Of a stretch of 64,000 bases of DNA, positions 43,127-52,537 are shown piece by piece (positions within the stretch are counted from its first letter, which is position 1; every line of letters begins with the position of its first letter). Where the stretch lies: positions 307,378 through 371,377 of the forward strand of contig JALHQT010000006.1 of NCBI GenBank assembly GCA_022841825.1, given 5' to 3'. The position numbers and the translations under genes were made by a program. Under the pieces are notes generated by a model. It was not told where the DNA came from. It saw only the letters and a program-made list of their open reading frames with translations, and made no database searches. The stretch is from Anaerolineae bacterium (GTDB lineage: Bacteria > Chloroflexota > Anaerolineae > Aggregatilineales > Phototrophicaceae).

Positions 43127-44257
43127 TTAGCCGTACGGCATCATCGTGAAGCGGTGCCCGGACGGCAGAAGCAGACCGCCCTTCAACAGATCGGCGGACA
43201 TGCAGGAATGCACAGGCAAAACCAACGCAAGATCGCCCACCCGAAACCGATCCAGAACGGTAGTCCCCACCTGCAAGACGCCGTGCTCCTGCGAAAGCGA
43301 ACAGGCGTAGCTGCTCTCTGGCAGCACTTCCCAGCCATCGTCGGTCGGGAGTGCGATGGCACCGAAGCTCTTACGACCGAGATGATCGTGGATGGATTCC
43401 TTGGAGAGATGCACGCCGCCGCCATAAATGACCACCTGCCCGCGCGCGGGATACAGGCTGACAATCGGGCAGGCGACCACCGCCGCCACCTCATCGAGCG
43501 TGCAGGAGCCGATTTCTACCTGCATCAGGTCGAAATAGGGGAAGTTGCCGGGGCGGATCTCATCGACCGCGCGCAAATCTTCGACCATCGCGCAGCAGGG
43601 CGTATCGCCGATAGACAGCGCCAGATCGGCGTAACCCACCGTCGCCAGATGGTCGCGCAGGTGCGCTAGGCGAGTGACCGTTTCCACGTACACCGTATAA
43701 ACCTCGTCCCTTGTCCGCGCGTTGTAGGAGTGGCCGGCGTGGGTCAGCAGCCCGCGCAGCGTCAGGCGAGAACCAACAAGCGCAGCCGCAATTTCGGCAG
43801 CAGTCGCGTCATCCTGCCAATCGACGCCCGTGCGATGATAGCCCGTGTCCACGTCGAGCCAGGCATCGGCGGGATATTCGAGGCGCGCCGCGAGAAAGCG
43901 CGCGCTTTCGACGGAGTCGAGCAGCAGTCCCAGGCGAACCCGTGCCGCCAGCGTGTTGATCAGGTCGATTTCGCGCCAGTTGACGGGAAAAGCGATGGTG
44001 ATATCGTCCCAACCGCAGTCGGCAAAGTACGCCGCCATCGTCATGGACGAGACCGTGATCGCCGTGACGCCTTCTGCGCGAAACCATTCGCCAAGCGCCG
44101 CCGATTGATGTGTCTTGAAGTGCGGGCGAAAGCGCACCCCGCTGGCGCGCGCCTTCGCTGCCATGCGGGCGATGTTGCGCCGCGCACGCTGCTCATCGAC
44201 GACCAGCGTCGGGCGGGTGATGGATGACCACAGCGCGTTCACGTTCGCCTCGTTCAT
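43127..44257 (-). CDS. D-threonine aldolase/D-serine dehydratase family PLP enzyme
   Basis: A 376-residue fold-type III PLP enzyme (alanine racemase-like barrel plus C-terminal beta domain). Lys48 in RPHFKTHQS binds PLP. HxC (His350, Cys352 in PVHSCMSADL) matches the metal site of D-serine dehydratase-type enzymes. The family cleaves or dehydrates D-hydroxy amino acids. It lies three bases downstream of the PfkB kinase gene on the same strand, so the substrate may be linked to a phosphorylated compound (inference). Confidence 0.87.
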   Translation of the reverse strand: MNEANVNALWSSITRPTLVVDEQRARRNIARMAAKARASGVRFRPHFKTHQSAALGEWFRAEGVTAITVSSMTMAAYFADCGWDDITIAFPVNWREIDLINTLAARVRLGLLLDSVESARFLAARLEYPADAWLDVDTGYHRTGVDWQDDATAAEIAAALVGSRLTLRGLLTHAGHSYNARTRDEVYTVYVETVTRLAHLRDHLATVGYADLALSIGDTPCCAMVEDLRAVDEIRPGNFPYFDLMQVEIGSCTLDEVAAVVACPIVSLYPARGQVVIYGGGVHLSKESIHDHLGRKSFGAIALPTDDGWEVLPESSYACSLSQEHGVLQVGTTVLDRFRVGDLALVLPVHSCMSADLLKGGLLLPSGHRFTMMPYG

Positions 44258-44260
44258 TGA

Positions 44261-45202
44261 TTACCCCCTCACCGCCGCCAAGGCAGGTACGTCCTGTCGC
44301 CAGACCTGCCCCGCATAGCCACCGACCGCACCCGCCACCCCGCGCCCGCATCCACAGCCGATCTCCAGCGCAGTTTGCAGCGGCATCCCATTCATCCAGC
44401 CCGCCAGAAAACCTGCGTCAAAGGCATCGCCTGCCCCGGTGGTATCGCCGCCGGGCGTGGCAGGGGCTGGTACGAATGACAACACCTGCTCGCCGCTGAA
44501 GACCGTCGCCCCTGCCGCGCCACGTTTGAGCGCAAGGATGGGCACCTGCGAGCGCAGGACAGCCAGCGCATCATCCAGTGTGTCGCGCCGTGCGATGCGC
44601 ATCGCCTCCTGTTCATTCGGCATGAAGACATTGATTAGCGGCAGCGCCTGCGCCAACCCATCTTCCCAACGATCCGAGGGGTCCCAGTTGGTATCGAGCG
44701 AAATCGTCATGCCGTTCGCGCGCGCCCGCCGCAGGATATTCACCCACCCAGGCAGCAGCCCGGTATGCAGAAACAGGCTGGCATAATGGAGGTGACGCGC
44801 GCATTGCAGCAGATCATCCGTCACGTCTGCGGGGGTCAGCGCGTTCAGGCTGCCCAAAACCGTCAGCATGGCACGGTCGTGCGCGCCTGACGATGAGAGA
44901 TGAATCGTCAGCCCTGTCTTGAGCGCCGGATCGACGGTGATGAACTGCGTATCGGCACCTGCCTCCGTCAGCTTATCCACGACCAACCTTCCAAAAGCAT
45001 CGTCACCCACGCGCCCCAAAATGGCGACGCGCAAACCCAGCTTCGCCGCCTGTGCCGCGAACAGACAGCATGACCCGCCGAGGTCGACATGGTAATCGTC
45101 CGCCAGTTTTTCGACCTGCCCAAACTCTGGCGTGATGTCTGGCCCCGTCATCAGCAGGTCTACCACTGTATCGCCAAACACCAGCACATCATATGCGCGC
45201 AT
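44261..45202 (-). CDS. PfkB-family carbohydrate kinase
   Basis: A 313-residue ribokinase-fold kinase. The first signature (LGGSCCLFAAQAAKLG, 41-56) and the ATP/anion-hole signature DTTGAGDAF (253-261, base Asp259) are intact. Substrates in this family include ribose, fructose, 2-keto-3-deoxygluconate, tagatose-6-phosphate and nucleosides. The ATG at 45202 has GGAGG ahead of it; longer open frames upstream cross into the divergent SIS gene. Forms a two-gene unit with the PLP enzyme. Confidence 0.9.
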   Translation of the reverse strand: MRAYDVLVFGDTVVDLLMTGPDITPEFGQVEKLADDYHVDLGGSCCLFAAQAAKLGLRVAILGRVGDDAFGRLVVDKLTEAGADTQFITVDPALKTGLTIHLSSSGAHDRAMLTVLGSLNALTPADVTDDLLQCARHLHYASLFLHTGLLPGWVNILRRARANGMTISLDTNWDPSDRWEDGLAQALPLINVFMPNEQEAMRIARRDTLDDALAVLRSQVPILALKRGAAGATVFSGEQVLSFVPAPATPGGDTTGAGDAFDAGFLAGWMNGMPLQTALEIGCGCGRGVAGAVGGYAGQVWRQDVPALAAVRG

Positions 45203-45301
45203 CAGCACCTCCTCCGCGTAATCACGCTGGACGTCATGTTTTGTTGGCATTCGTCTGCGCTTTGTGGTAGTTTGCCTCTCAAAACGACGAAAGCCAAAAT
45301 A

Positions 45302-46381
45302 ATGAGCCTCAACACCTCCTACCACGCCTACGATGAAATCAACCAGCAGCCCGCAGCCTGGGCATCCGCCCTCGCCGAGATTGACCGCCAGACGCCCGCA
45401 CTGCGCGCGCTGTTTGCCCAGCAACAGCCGGATCAACTGCTGTTCATGGGCTGTGGCTCGCCCTTCTTCCTCGCGCGCAGTGCCGCCAACCTCGCCCGTG
45501 CGCTGACCGGGATCGAGTCGGTCGCACATCCGGCGTCGGATGTGTGGCTGTTCCCCGAACAAACGCTGCCGCCGGGGCGGCGGACGCTGCTGGTCGTCTT
45601 TTCGCGCTCCGGCGAAACGACCGAGCTGATGAAGGCAATCGAGGTCTACCGTGCGCGCGGCGGCGGCGCAGTCGTCGCTGCGACCTGCTACCCGAACTCG
45701 ACCCTGGCGAAGACGGCGGACATCACCCTCGCCGTACCGGATGCGCAGGAAGTCAGCCTGGCGCAAACACGCTCATTCACGTCAATGGCGATGCTGGCAC
45801 AGGGCATCATCCGCGCTTTCGGCGGGCTGCCGATCAGCGATGGCATTCGCCGCCTGCCGGCACTCGGCGCGCAGATCGTCGAGGAGCAGCGCGGTTTCGC
45901 CCATGACTTCGGGAGCGCGATGAGCGGGCGTTTTGAGCGCTTCTACTTCCTGGGCAGTGGCGCGCTCTACGGGTTGGCGTGCGAGGCAATGCTGAAGATG
46001 AAGGAGATGTCGCTCAGTCTCTCCGAGGCGTACCATTTTATGGAGTTCCGGCATGGACCGATGTCGATGGCGAATGACAGAACGCTGATCATCGGCATGG
46101 TCTCGCGGACGGCAGCAGAGTACGAGGCTGCGGTGTTGAGCGAGATGCGCGGGCGTGGCGCGACGGCGCTGGCGCTCACACCGCAGGCGCTGCCTACCGC
46201 GAGCGCCGACGTACAGATCATGCTGCCTGGCGGCTTAGACGACCTGGAACGCGGCGTGCTGTATATGCCCACCCTGCACCAGATCATCTACGCGCATACG
46301 CTGGCGAAGGAGTTAAACCCCGACTTGCCGAACAATCTGACAGCGGTTATCAATCTCGATGGGGTGCATCACGCCAACTAG
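45302..46381 (+). CDS. SIS-domain sugar isomerase/deaminase-like protein
   Basis: A 359-residue protein with two SIS domains, similar in layout to the isomerase half of glucosamine-6-phosphate synthase and to AgaS/FrlB. Domain 1 has FMGCGSPFF and VVFSRSGETTE; domain 2 has FYFLGSGALYGLACEAMLKMKE and HGPMSMAND. It likely acts on an aminosugar or fructosamine phosphate (inference). There is no glutaminase domain, so it is not GlmS. It is divergent from the PfkB kinase across 99 bases, suggesting shared regulation. Confidence 0.85.
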   Translation: MSLNTSYHAYDEINQQPAAWASALAEIDRQTPALRALFAQQQPDQLLFMGCGSPFFLARSAANLARALTGIESVAHPASDVWLFPEQTLPPGRRTLLVVFSRSGETTELMKAIEVYRARGGGAVVAATCYPNSTLAKTADITLAVPDAQEVSLAQTRSFTSMAMLAQGIIRAFGGLPISDGIRRLPALGAQIVEEQRGFAHDFGSAMSGRFERFYFLGSGALYGLACEAMLKMKEMSLSLSEAYHFMEFRHGPMSMANDRTLIIGMVSRTAAEYEAAVLSEMRGRGATALALTPQALPTASADVQIMLPGGLDDLERGVLYMPTLHQIIYAHTLAKELNPDLPNNLTAVINLDGVHHAN

Positions 46382-46399
46382 CCCCGCGCTCTCTCTATC

Positions 46400-47272
46400 T
46401 CAACTCTGCTCCGGCGGGCGCAGCGACCCATAACGCCGTGAATAGACCTGTGTGAACTCCGCGCCGAACAGTACGATCTGCGCGGAGTAGTAGATCCAGA
46501 GCAGAATGAGGACGAAGCTCCCTGCCGCCCCGTACGCGCTGGTCGTCCCGGTCGTCCCCAGATACCAGCTCAGCGCCGCCTTGCCAATGATGAAGAGAAG
46601 CGCCGTAATCACGGCACCGATCCACACATCGCGCCATTCCAGCCGCACATCAGGCAGAATGCGGTAGATCAGCGCAAACACCACGACGACCATCCCGAAG
46701 GATACGAGGGTGTTGACCAGGCTCAACAGGGACGGCGCACCGGGAAACAGAGCTGAGATGTAGGCATGGAATGCGTTGAGCAGGGTGCTAATGACCAGCG
46801 AGACGAGCAGCAGCAGCCCAATCACGACGACCATCCCAAACGAAATGAGTTTAGTCAGGACGAACCCGCGTGCCCCGACGCGGAGCTTCTCAGGCGGCAC
46901 ATCCCAGACGGTATTGAGCGCACCCTTCAACTGTTCAAATGTACTGAGCGCGCCGAAGACCAGCGCCACAATGCCGAGCAGCGTCGAGATGATCCCGCTG
47001 GCGGGCTGGCGCAGGCTGTCGATAATGCCGCTCAACAATTCGGCGGCTTGTGGACCGACGGTTTGCGAGACTTGCGTCAGCACCTGTTCGCGCGCGACAT
47101 CTTCCTGAAGCAGAAAGCCCAGGAGCGAGATAATCAGCACGAGCAGCGGCGCGAGCGAAAACGCGATGTAATACGAAAGTGCCGCCGCCAGCCGGGGCGC
47201 ATTGACCCTGTTCCATTCCTGGAACGTCTGGCGAAACAGACTGACAATATCGGAGAGTGAAATCCTGGGCAT
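46400..47272 (-). CDS. YihY/BrkB-family integral membrane protein
   Basis: A 290-residue protein with six membrane helices. The family signature includes RLAAALSYYIAFSLAPLLVL, FGALSTFEQLKGALNTVWDV and the final SYGSL-type tail region (GSFVLILLWIYYSAQIVLFG). Once annotated as ribonuclease BN, the family is now considered a membrane protein of unsettled function. Single gene, convergent with SIS. Confidence 0.92.
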   Translation of the reverse strand: MPRISLSDIVSLFRQTFQEWNRVNAPRLAAALSYYIAFSLAPLLVLIISLLGFLLQEDVAREQVLTQVSQTVGPQAAELLSGIIDSLRQPASGIISTLLGIVALVFGALSTFEQLKGALNTVWDVPPEKLRVGARGFVLTKLISFGMVVVIGLLLLVSLVISTLLNAFHAYISALFPGAPSLLSLVNTLVSFGMVVVVFALIYRILPDVRLEWRDVWIGAVITALLFIIGKAALSWYLGTTGTTSAYGAAGSFVLILLWIYYSAQIVLFGAEFTQVYSRRYGSLRPPEQS

Positions 47273-47460
47273 GGGTCACATAACGCCGTAGACAAGTCGA
47301 ATGCCTTTCAGCGTATGCCCTTGTCACGGCGGATACATGCGTCGGTACGCCTATTTTTTGCTCTGGAGAACGCCATGCATTCACACGTTGGCGCACGATT
47401 ATGCAAGTTCTATGCGATAATACGCGCCATCCTGTAGCCTAGTTCCTGCGATGTAACCGT

Positions 47461-49974
47461 ATGCCCATCAAGCCCGAAATCATGAGTCCCGTCGGCTACT
47501 TCCCGCAGCTTCACGCCGCCATCGAAGCCGGCGCGGATGCGGTCTACTTCGGGCTTAAGCACTTCAGCGCCCGCGCCAAAGTCGGCTTTGCGCTCGACGA
47601 ACTGCCGGAGGTGATGCGGACGCTGCACACGCGCGGAGTCAAGGGCTATGTCACCTTCAACACACTCGTCTTTGATCACGAGCTGCGCGAAGCCGTCAGC
47701 GCTATCGAGCAGATCGCGCAGGCGGGCGCGGATGCGGTGATCGTCCAGGATGTCGGCATGGCGCAGCTCGCCCGGCAGGTCGCGCCCGATCTCGACGTGC
47801 ATGGCAGCACGCAGATGAGCATCACCAGCGCGGAAGGCGTGGCGCTCGCCGCGCGCTTCGGTGTCTCGCGCGTCGTGCTGGCGCGCGAACTCTCGCTCAA
47901 AGAGATCCGCGCCATCCGCGAGACGACCGACCTCGAACTCGAAATCTTCGTGCATGGCGCACTGTGCGTCTCGTATTCCGGGCAGTGCTTCTCGTCCGAG
48001 GCGTGGGGCGGGCGCAGCGCCAATCGCGGACAGTGCGCCCAGGCGTGCCGCCTGCCCTATGATCTGATCGTCGATGACCAACTCAAGCCGCTCGGCGACC
48101 TTCGCTACCTGCTCTCGCCCGGCGATCTCTACGCGCTGCATCAGGTGCCGGAGATGATCGACATCGGCATCCACACGCTCAAAATCGAGGGGCGTTACAA
48201 GGACGAGAACTACGTCGCGCTGACGACGGACGCCTACCGACGCGCGGTTGATGCCGCCTGGGAAGGACGCGCCAACCCCCTCACGCGCGCCGAGGAGCTG
48301 CGCGTCCAGCAGGTCTATTCGCGCGGGATGGGTCCCTATTTCCTCTCCGGCACCGATCATCAGGTGGTCGTGCATGGGCGTTCGCCGCGCCATCGCGGGC
48401 TGCTGGTCGGGCGGGTGACGCGCGTCAACATGGACAGCGTAATCATCGAGCCAACCGACATTCATGAGGCTGCGCCGCTCAAAGCTGGCGACGGCATCGT
48501 CTTCGACGCCGCCGACTGGCGCAGCCCACAGCTTAAAGAGGAAGGCGGGCGGCTCTACGAAGTGCGGCAGGTCGGCGCGCACCTGGAACTCTATTTCGGC
48601 AACCGCGCCATCGACTTCGACCGTGTGCAGGCAGGCGATTGGGTCTGGCGCACGCACGATGTCGAGACCGACAAAGCCGCCAAACCCTTCATCGACGCGC
48701 ACACACCCGTCGCGCGACAAGCCGTGTCCGCCCATGTGGTCGCCCGCGAAGGCGAACCGCTCGCCATCACCTGGACGCTGGCAAAGACGCCGGACATCAC
48801 CGCCACCGTCACCAGCGATGAGCCGCTGGGTCGCGCCAACCAGCGCGGCGTGACCGCCGACTACCTCCATGCGCAGTTGGCGCGGCTGGGCAGCACCGCA
48901 TACACGCTCGACACGCTGACCGCCGACGTGCAGGGCGAGCCGTTCATCCCCAGCTCAGTGCTCAACCGCCTGCGCCAGCGCGCCGTCGAACTGCTGATCG
49001 AGCAGCAGGCGCAGCCGCGCGATCTCATCACGCACAGCCCGGCGGCGACCCTGCGCGCAGCGCTGGAAGCGGTCGAACGCCAGCCGCATGTGAGCGATGC
49101 GCAGGCGCAGCTTCATCTGCTGGTGCGCACGCCGGAACAGCTTGAGGCGGCGCTGACGCTCAACCCCGCCAGCATCACGCTCGACTATCTGGAGCTGTAC
49201 GGCTTGCGTCCGTCGGTCGAGCAGATCAAAGCGGCGGGCATCACGCCACGCGTCGCCAGCCCGCGCGTGCTCAAGCCGCAAGAGCAGCGCGTCGTCAACT
49301 TCCTGCTGAGGCTCGACTGCGCCATCCTCGTGCGTTCCGGCGGCTTGCTGGAGGCGCTGCGCGGTCGCCATCAGCACGCGCTGATCGGCGACTTCAGCCT
49401 GAACGTGGCGAATCAACTCAGCGCGGACACCTTCTTCAAACTCGGCGTCGAGACGATCACGCCGACCCACGACCTGAATGCCGACCAGATCTGCACGCTG
49501 GCGAAGCACATCGGCGCGGATCGCTTTGAGATCATCGCCTATCAGCACCTGCCGATCTTCCACACCGAGCACTGCGTCTTCTGCCGCTTCCTCTCGAACG
49601 GCACGAGCTATCTCGACTGCGGTCACCCCTGCGAAAAGCACAAGGTCGCGCTGCGCGATGCCCAGGGGCGCGAGCATCCGGTGATGGCGGATGTCGGCTG
49701 CCGCAACACGGTCTTTGGCGCGGAGGCGCAGGTCGCCAGCCAGCATCTCGACGCGCTGATGGCGAGCGGAATCGCCCACTACCGTCTGGAGTTCGTCCAC
49801 GAGTCCGCGCGCCAGGTGCGCCAGGTGACATCGGTGTTCCAGGACTACTTCGCGCGCACCATCGACGGGGCTGCGCTCGACGCACGCCTGCGCAAGGTCG
49901 CGCCCGAAGGCACGACCGAAGGCTCACTGTTCGTGCCGGACGATGATCTGAAGCTGCCGATGATGCAGAATTAA
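47461..49974 (+). CDS. U32-family protein, RlhA-like (possible 23S rRNA hydroxylase)
   Basis: An 837-residue cytoplasmic protein. The N-terminal U32 barrel (about 5-330) carries Cys169, Cys176, Cys192 and Cys196 (C-x6-C-x15-C-x3-C), the cysteine cluster seen in RlhA/TrhP/UbiU-type proteins. A DUF3656-like middle region follows. A second, diverged barrel (about 555-800) with further Cys (HCVFCRFL, DCGHPC) closes the protein. RlhA hydroxylates 23S rRNA and TrhP acts on tRNA; both are U32 proteins once called collagenases. The domain order favours RlhA-like, but activity is unproven. Just after the stop is a strongly structured repeat. Confidence 0.85.
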   Translation: MPIKPEIMSPVGYFPQLHAAIEAGADAVYFGLKHFSARAKVGFALDELPEVMRTLHTRGVKGYVTFNTLVFDHELREAVSAIEQIAQAGADAVIVQDVGMAQLARQVAPDLDVHGSTQMSITSAEGVALAARFGVSRVVLARELSLKEIRAIRETTDLELEIFVHGALCVSYSGQCFSSEAWGGRSANRGQCAQACRLPYDLIVDDQLKPLGDLRYLLSPGDLYALHQVPEMIDIGIHTLKIEGRYKDENYVALTTDAYRRAVDAAWEGRANPLTRAEELRVQQVYSRGMGPYFLSGTDHQVVVHGRSPRHRGLLVGRVTRVNMDSVIIEPTDIHEAAPLKAGDGIVFDAADWRSPQLKEEGGRLYEVRQVGAHLELYFGNRAIDFDRVQAGDWVWRTHDVETDKAAKPFIDAHTPVARQAVSAHVVAREGEPLAITWTLAKTPDITATVTSDEPLGRANQRGVTADYLHAQLARLGSTAYTLDTLTADVQGEPFIPSSVLNRLRQRAVELLIEQQAQPRDLITHSPAATLRAALEAVERQPHVSDAQAQLHLLVRTPEQLEAALTLNPASITLDYLELYGLRPSVEQIKAAGITPRVASPRVLKPQEQRVVNFLLRLDCAILVRSGGLLEALRGRHQHALIGDFSLNVANQLSADTFFKLGVETITPTHDLNADQICTLAKHIGADRFEIIAYQHLPIFHTEHCVFCRFLSNGTSYLDCGHPCEKHKVALRDAQGREHPVMADVGCRNTVFGAEAQVASQHLDALMASGIAHYRLEFVHESARQVRQVTSVFQDYFARTIDGAALDARLRKVAPEGTTEGSLFVPDDDLKLPMMQN

Positions 49975-49977
49975 GTC

Positions 49978-50042
49978 GATGAGGGGACGAGGGAAAGCAA
50001 CAGATGCGTTTCCCTCATCAGCATCTGCCTCATCCCCTCATC
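49978..50042 (+). repeat. Three interlocking inverted repeats just after the U32 stop codon
   Basis: Outer arms GATGAGGGGA (49978-49987) and TCCCCTCATC (50033-50042) are perfect. Inside, GAGGGAAA (49989-49996) pairs with TTTCCCTC (50009-50016), and CAGATGC (50001-50007) pairs with GCATCTG (50021-50027). The two inner stems interleave, so they are mutually exclusive or form a pseudoknot. No T-run follows. A further hairpin, ACACGAAC/GTTCGTGT (50111-50136), lies in the same gap. Confidence 0.7.
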
Positions 50043-50170
50043 ATCTCCGCGTTACGCTGCCCTTAACAAACACTCGCTGCCCACTCATCTCGCAGCCCCA
50101 TGCTGATGACACACGAACTAAGCACCTCGTTCGTGTCTCAGTGTCCATTCGATTCGTTACTGGAGAATGT

Positions 50171-51208
50171 ATGCGCAAGTTTGCCTTCCTGCTCGTCCTC
50201 GTCTTCGCCCTGTCAGCGCTGGTCAGCCCGGCGTTCGCCCAGGAAGCCCCCACGCTCTCGATTGCGGAAATCGTCGTCGCGTCGACCGAAGCCGACCCCG
50301 CCGAATTCACCGTACTGCTCGCAGCAGTCGGCGCAGCCAACCCCGTCTTCCTGGAAACATTGAGCGACCCCGAAGCGAGCGTCACCGTCTTCGCGCCGAC
50401 CGATGCAGCATTCCTGGCGGCGTTTGAAGCCCTCGGCTTGAGCGCTGAAGAAGTCCTGGCAGACCAGGCACTGCTCGATGCAGTCCTCGCCTATCATGTC
50501 GTCCCCAGCCTGTGGGATGGCGCAACCCTGACCGCCGCGACCGCCGAAGAAGCAACACCCATCCTCGGCACCCTGCTCGCCGAGCAGGCGCTTGTCCTCG
50601 CGGCTGGCATGGAAGGTGGCTTGATGGTCAATGAGGCGAACGTCGTCAGCGCTGACATCGCCGCCACCAATGGCATCGTCCACGTCATCGACGGCGTCCT
50701 CGTCCCCGACCTGGAAGCGGTCATGGCGATGGGCGAGATGGAAATGGAAGCCCCGACCCAGAGCATCGCAGAAATCGTCGTCGCTTCGACCACCGCAGCG
50801 ACTCCTGAATTCACCATCCTGCTCGCGGCGGTTGCTGCTGCGGACCCGATAGTGTTGGAAGAACTGACCAACGGCGGACCCTACACCGTCTTCGCGCCGA
50901 CCGACGCTGCCTTTGCCGCGGCGCTCGAAGCGCTTGGCGTAACCGCCGAAGACATCCTGGCAGACACGGAACTTCTGACGGGCATCCTTGCCTACCACGT
51001 CATCCCCGGCACCTTCTCGGCGGCGACCGTCGTCGCTGCAGCGGGTGAGACAGGTTTCACCGCGCTCACGCTGGCAGGCACGACCATCAGTGTGATGGTT
51101 GATGGCGAAAGCGTCATGATCAACGAAGCAACCGTCGTCGGCACGGATGTCTACGCCACCAACGGCGTCATCCACGTCATCGACAGCGTTCTGCTGCCCC
51201 CGATGTAA
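50171..51208 (+). CDS. Secreted protein with two fasciclin (FAS1) domains
   Basis: A 345-residue exported protein. The Sec signal peptide (KFAFLLVLVFALSALVSPAFA) is cleaved near residue 23. Two FAS1 domains follow, about 26-185 and 195-345. Each has the H1 box (VTVFAPTDAAF / YTVFAPTDAAF), a YHV motif (LAYHVVP / LAYHVIP) and a closing NGIVHVIDGVL-type H2 box. FAS1 domains mediate adhesion. The mature protein is acidic and very Ala/Val/Thr-rich and lacks an anchor. GGAG lies five bases before the ATG at 50171. Followed by a strong terminator. Confidence 0.93.
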   Translation: MRKFAFLLVLVFALSALVSPAFAQEAPTLSIAEIVVASTEADPAEFTVLLAAVGAANPVFLETLSDPEASVTVFAPTDAAFLAAFEALGLSAEEVLADQALLDAVLAYHVVPSLWDGATLTAATAEEATPILGTLLAEQALVLAAGMEGGLMVNEANVVSADIAATNGIVHVIDGVLVPDLEAVMAMGEMEMEAPTQSIAEIVVASTTAATPEFTILLAAVAAADPIVLEELTNGGPYTVFAPTDAAFAAALEALGVTAEDILADTELLTGILAYHVIPGTFSAATVVAAAGETGFTALTLAGTTISVMVDGESVMINEATVVGTDVYATNGVIHVIDSVLLPPM

Positions 51209-51246
51209 CCCGTCCAGCCAGTGACTCGACATCCAGAGTCCTGAAC

Positions 51247-51272
51247 AAAAGGGGGCATAACTGCCCCCTTTT
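51247..51272 (+). terminator. Intrinsic terminator of the fasciclin gene
   Basis: AAAAGGGGGCA (51247-51257) pairs perfectly with TGCCCCCTTTT (51262-51272) around a four-base loop, 38 bases after the stop. The A/T ends make it usable in both directions. Confidence 0.88.
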
Positions 51273-51441
51273 GCGTGCAGAATCCCACGCTAGCCCCACG
51301 ATTTTGTGCATATTCTCGCATCCTTATGTATCATGTATGGTATTAAAATAGAGTCCTAGCGTCTATGTTATGCAGCACTTTTTTTAGTTTTCCTGGAGCA
51401 ACTCCTTCACCCAAACAATCTCAGATGGATGGTGAGACACA

Positions 51442-52407
51442 ATGGCACTTGATCACGCAGTTGGACTCGACATCGGCGGAACCACAGTGATCGGAGCGGT
51501 CATCAGCCGCGATGGGCGTGTCGTCGCGCGGAAGCAAATCGCGACCCACTCTGCGAAGGGCAACAGTGATGGTCTGAGGCGCATCGGCAAACTCGTAACG
51601 AACCTGATCCAGGATGCCGGACTCACCCCCGCACAGATCGCAGGTATCGGCATTGGCGCACCAGGCAACATCGACACTGCCCGCGGACGCATCGAAAGCC
51701 CCGCGCATCTCCCTGGCTGGGATGACTTCCCGATTGCGACCACCCTGCGTGACCAGTTTCACCTCCCCAGTTTGCTGCTTGGCAGATCCCAGAGCGCCGC
51801 GATTGGCGAATACTGGATGGGCGCTGGGCAGGGCGCGAGAAACCTCTTCTACATGGCAGTGGGTACAGGCATCGCGGGCGCATTCATCTTCAACGGCTGC
51901 CTCTACAGCGGGTTGAGCGCCAACAGCGAAGTAGGTTCCCAGATCATCGATCCTGCGGGACCTGAGTGCGCGGACGGCAGCAAAGGCTGCTTCGAGGCGT
52001 TGGCATCCGGTTCTGCCATCGCACGTATGGCGGCGGAAGCGCCCGCGAAAAGCGATCTTCTGGCGCTTGCAGGCGGCGACCGAACGAAACTGGACGCCAA
52101 ACTGGTCGTGCAGGCGGCGCGCGACGGCGATTCCTTCGCGCAGGAGGTGGTCGAGCGGGTTGGCACAGCACTCGGACATGGCATCGCCAATGTCATCAAC
52201 ATGCTGTCGCCGGACTACGTCGTGCTCGGCGGCGGCGTGATGCTCAGTTGGGATGCATTCGCGCCAGCGGCGCTGGCGGTCATCGAGCAGCGCTGCCGAA
52301 TCATCCCCCTCCAGAGCGTGCGGATCGTCCAGGCGCGCCTCGGCTTGAACGCGGGTGTGACCGGCGCGGCGCGCGCGCTCTGGATGCATCTGTCGGGCAC
52401 GCTGTAA
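51442..52407 (+). CDS. ROK-family protein lacking catalytic and zinc-binding residues
   Basis: A 321-residue ROK (repressor, ORF, kinase) fold protein without an N-terminal DNA-binding domain. The phosphate loop DIGGTT (10-15) and GTGIAGAF (141-148) are kept. The usual ENDANAAA motif reads LGRSQSAA here, placing Arg115 at the catalytic Asp. The GExGH histidine is Ser166. In the zinc motif CxCGxxGC the second Cys is Asp178, while Cys176 and Cys183 remain. Normal ROK kinases phosphorylate glucose or other sugars; this one is probably inactive or altered, perhaps a sugar sensor (inference). Single gene, own leader. Confidence 0.85.
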   Translation: MALDHAVGLDIGGTTVIGAVISRDGRVVARKQIATHSAKGNSDGLRRIGKLVTNLIQDAGLTPAQIAGIGIGAPGNIDTARGRIESPAHLPGWDDFPIATTLRDQFHLPSLLLGRSQSAAIGEYWMGAGQGARNLFYMAVGTGIAGAFIFNGCLYSGLSANSEVGSQIIDPAGPECADGSKGCFEALASGSAIARMAAEAPAKSDLLALAGGDRTKLDAKLVVQAARDGDSFAQEVVERVGTALGHGIANVINMLSPDYVVLGGGVMLSWDAFAPAALAVIEQRCRIIPLQSVRIVQARLGLNAGVTGAARALWMHLSGTL

Positions 52408-52537
52408 AAAGATCAGGACATACGCAGTTGAACCAGGCACTCTGCTTGAACACGAGGTTTTAGCCCTTTGTCCGTAAACTCAAACGCGTAAATTCCACAT
52501 ACGTTCAGCCTGATCTCAAGGGTCAATCGGGCATCAC

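Noticed and set aside
47410..48870. Minus-strand open frame of 486 codons opposite the U32 gene
   Set aside because: Shadow reading; the plus-strand protein carries the conserved cysteine cluster and family motifs.
50213..51232. Minus-strand open frame opposite the fasciclin gene
   Set aside because: Cys/Asp/Gly/Arg-rich shadow; the plus-strand protein has a signal peptide and two FAS1 domains.
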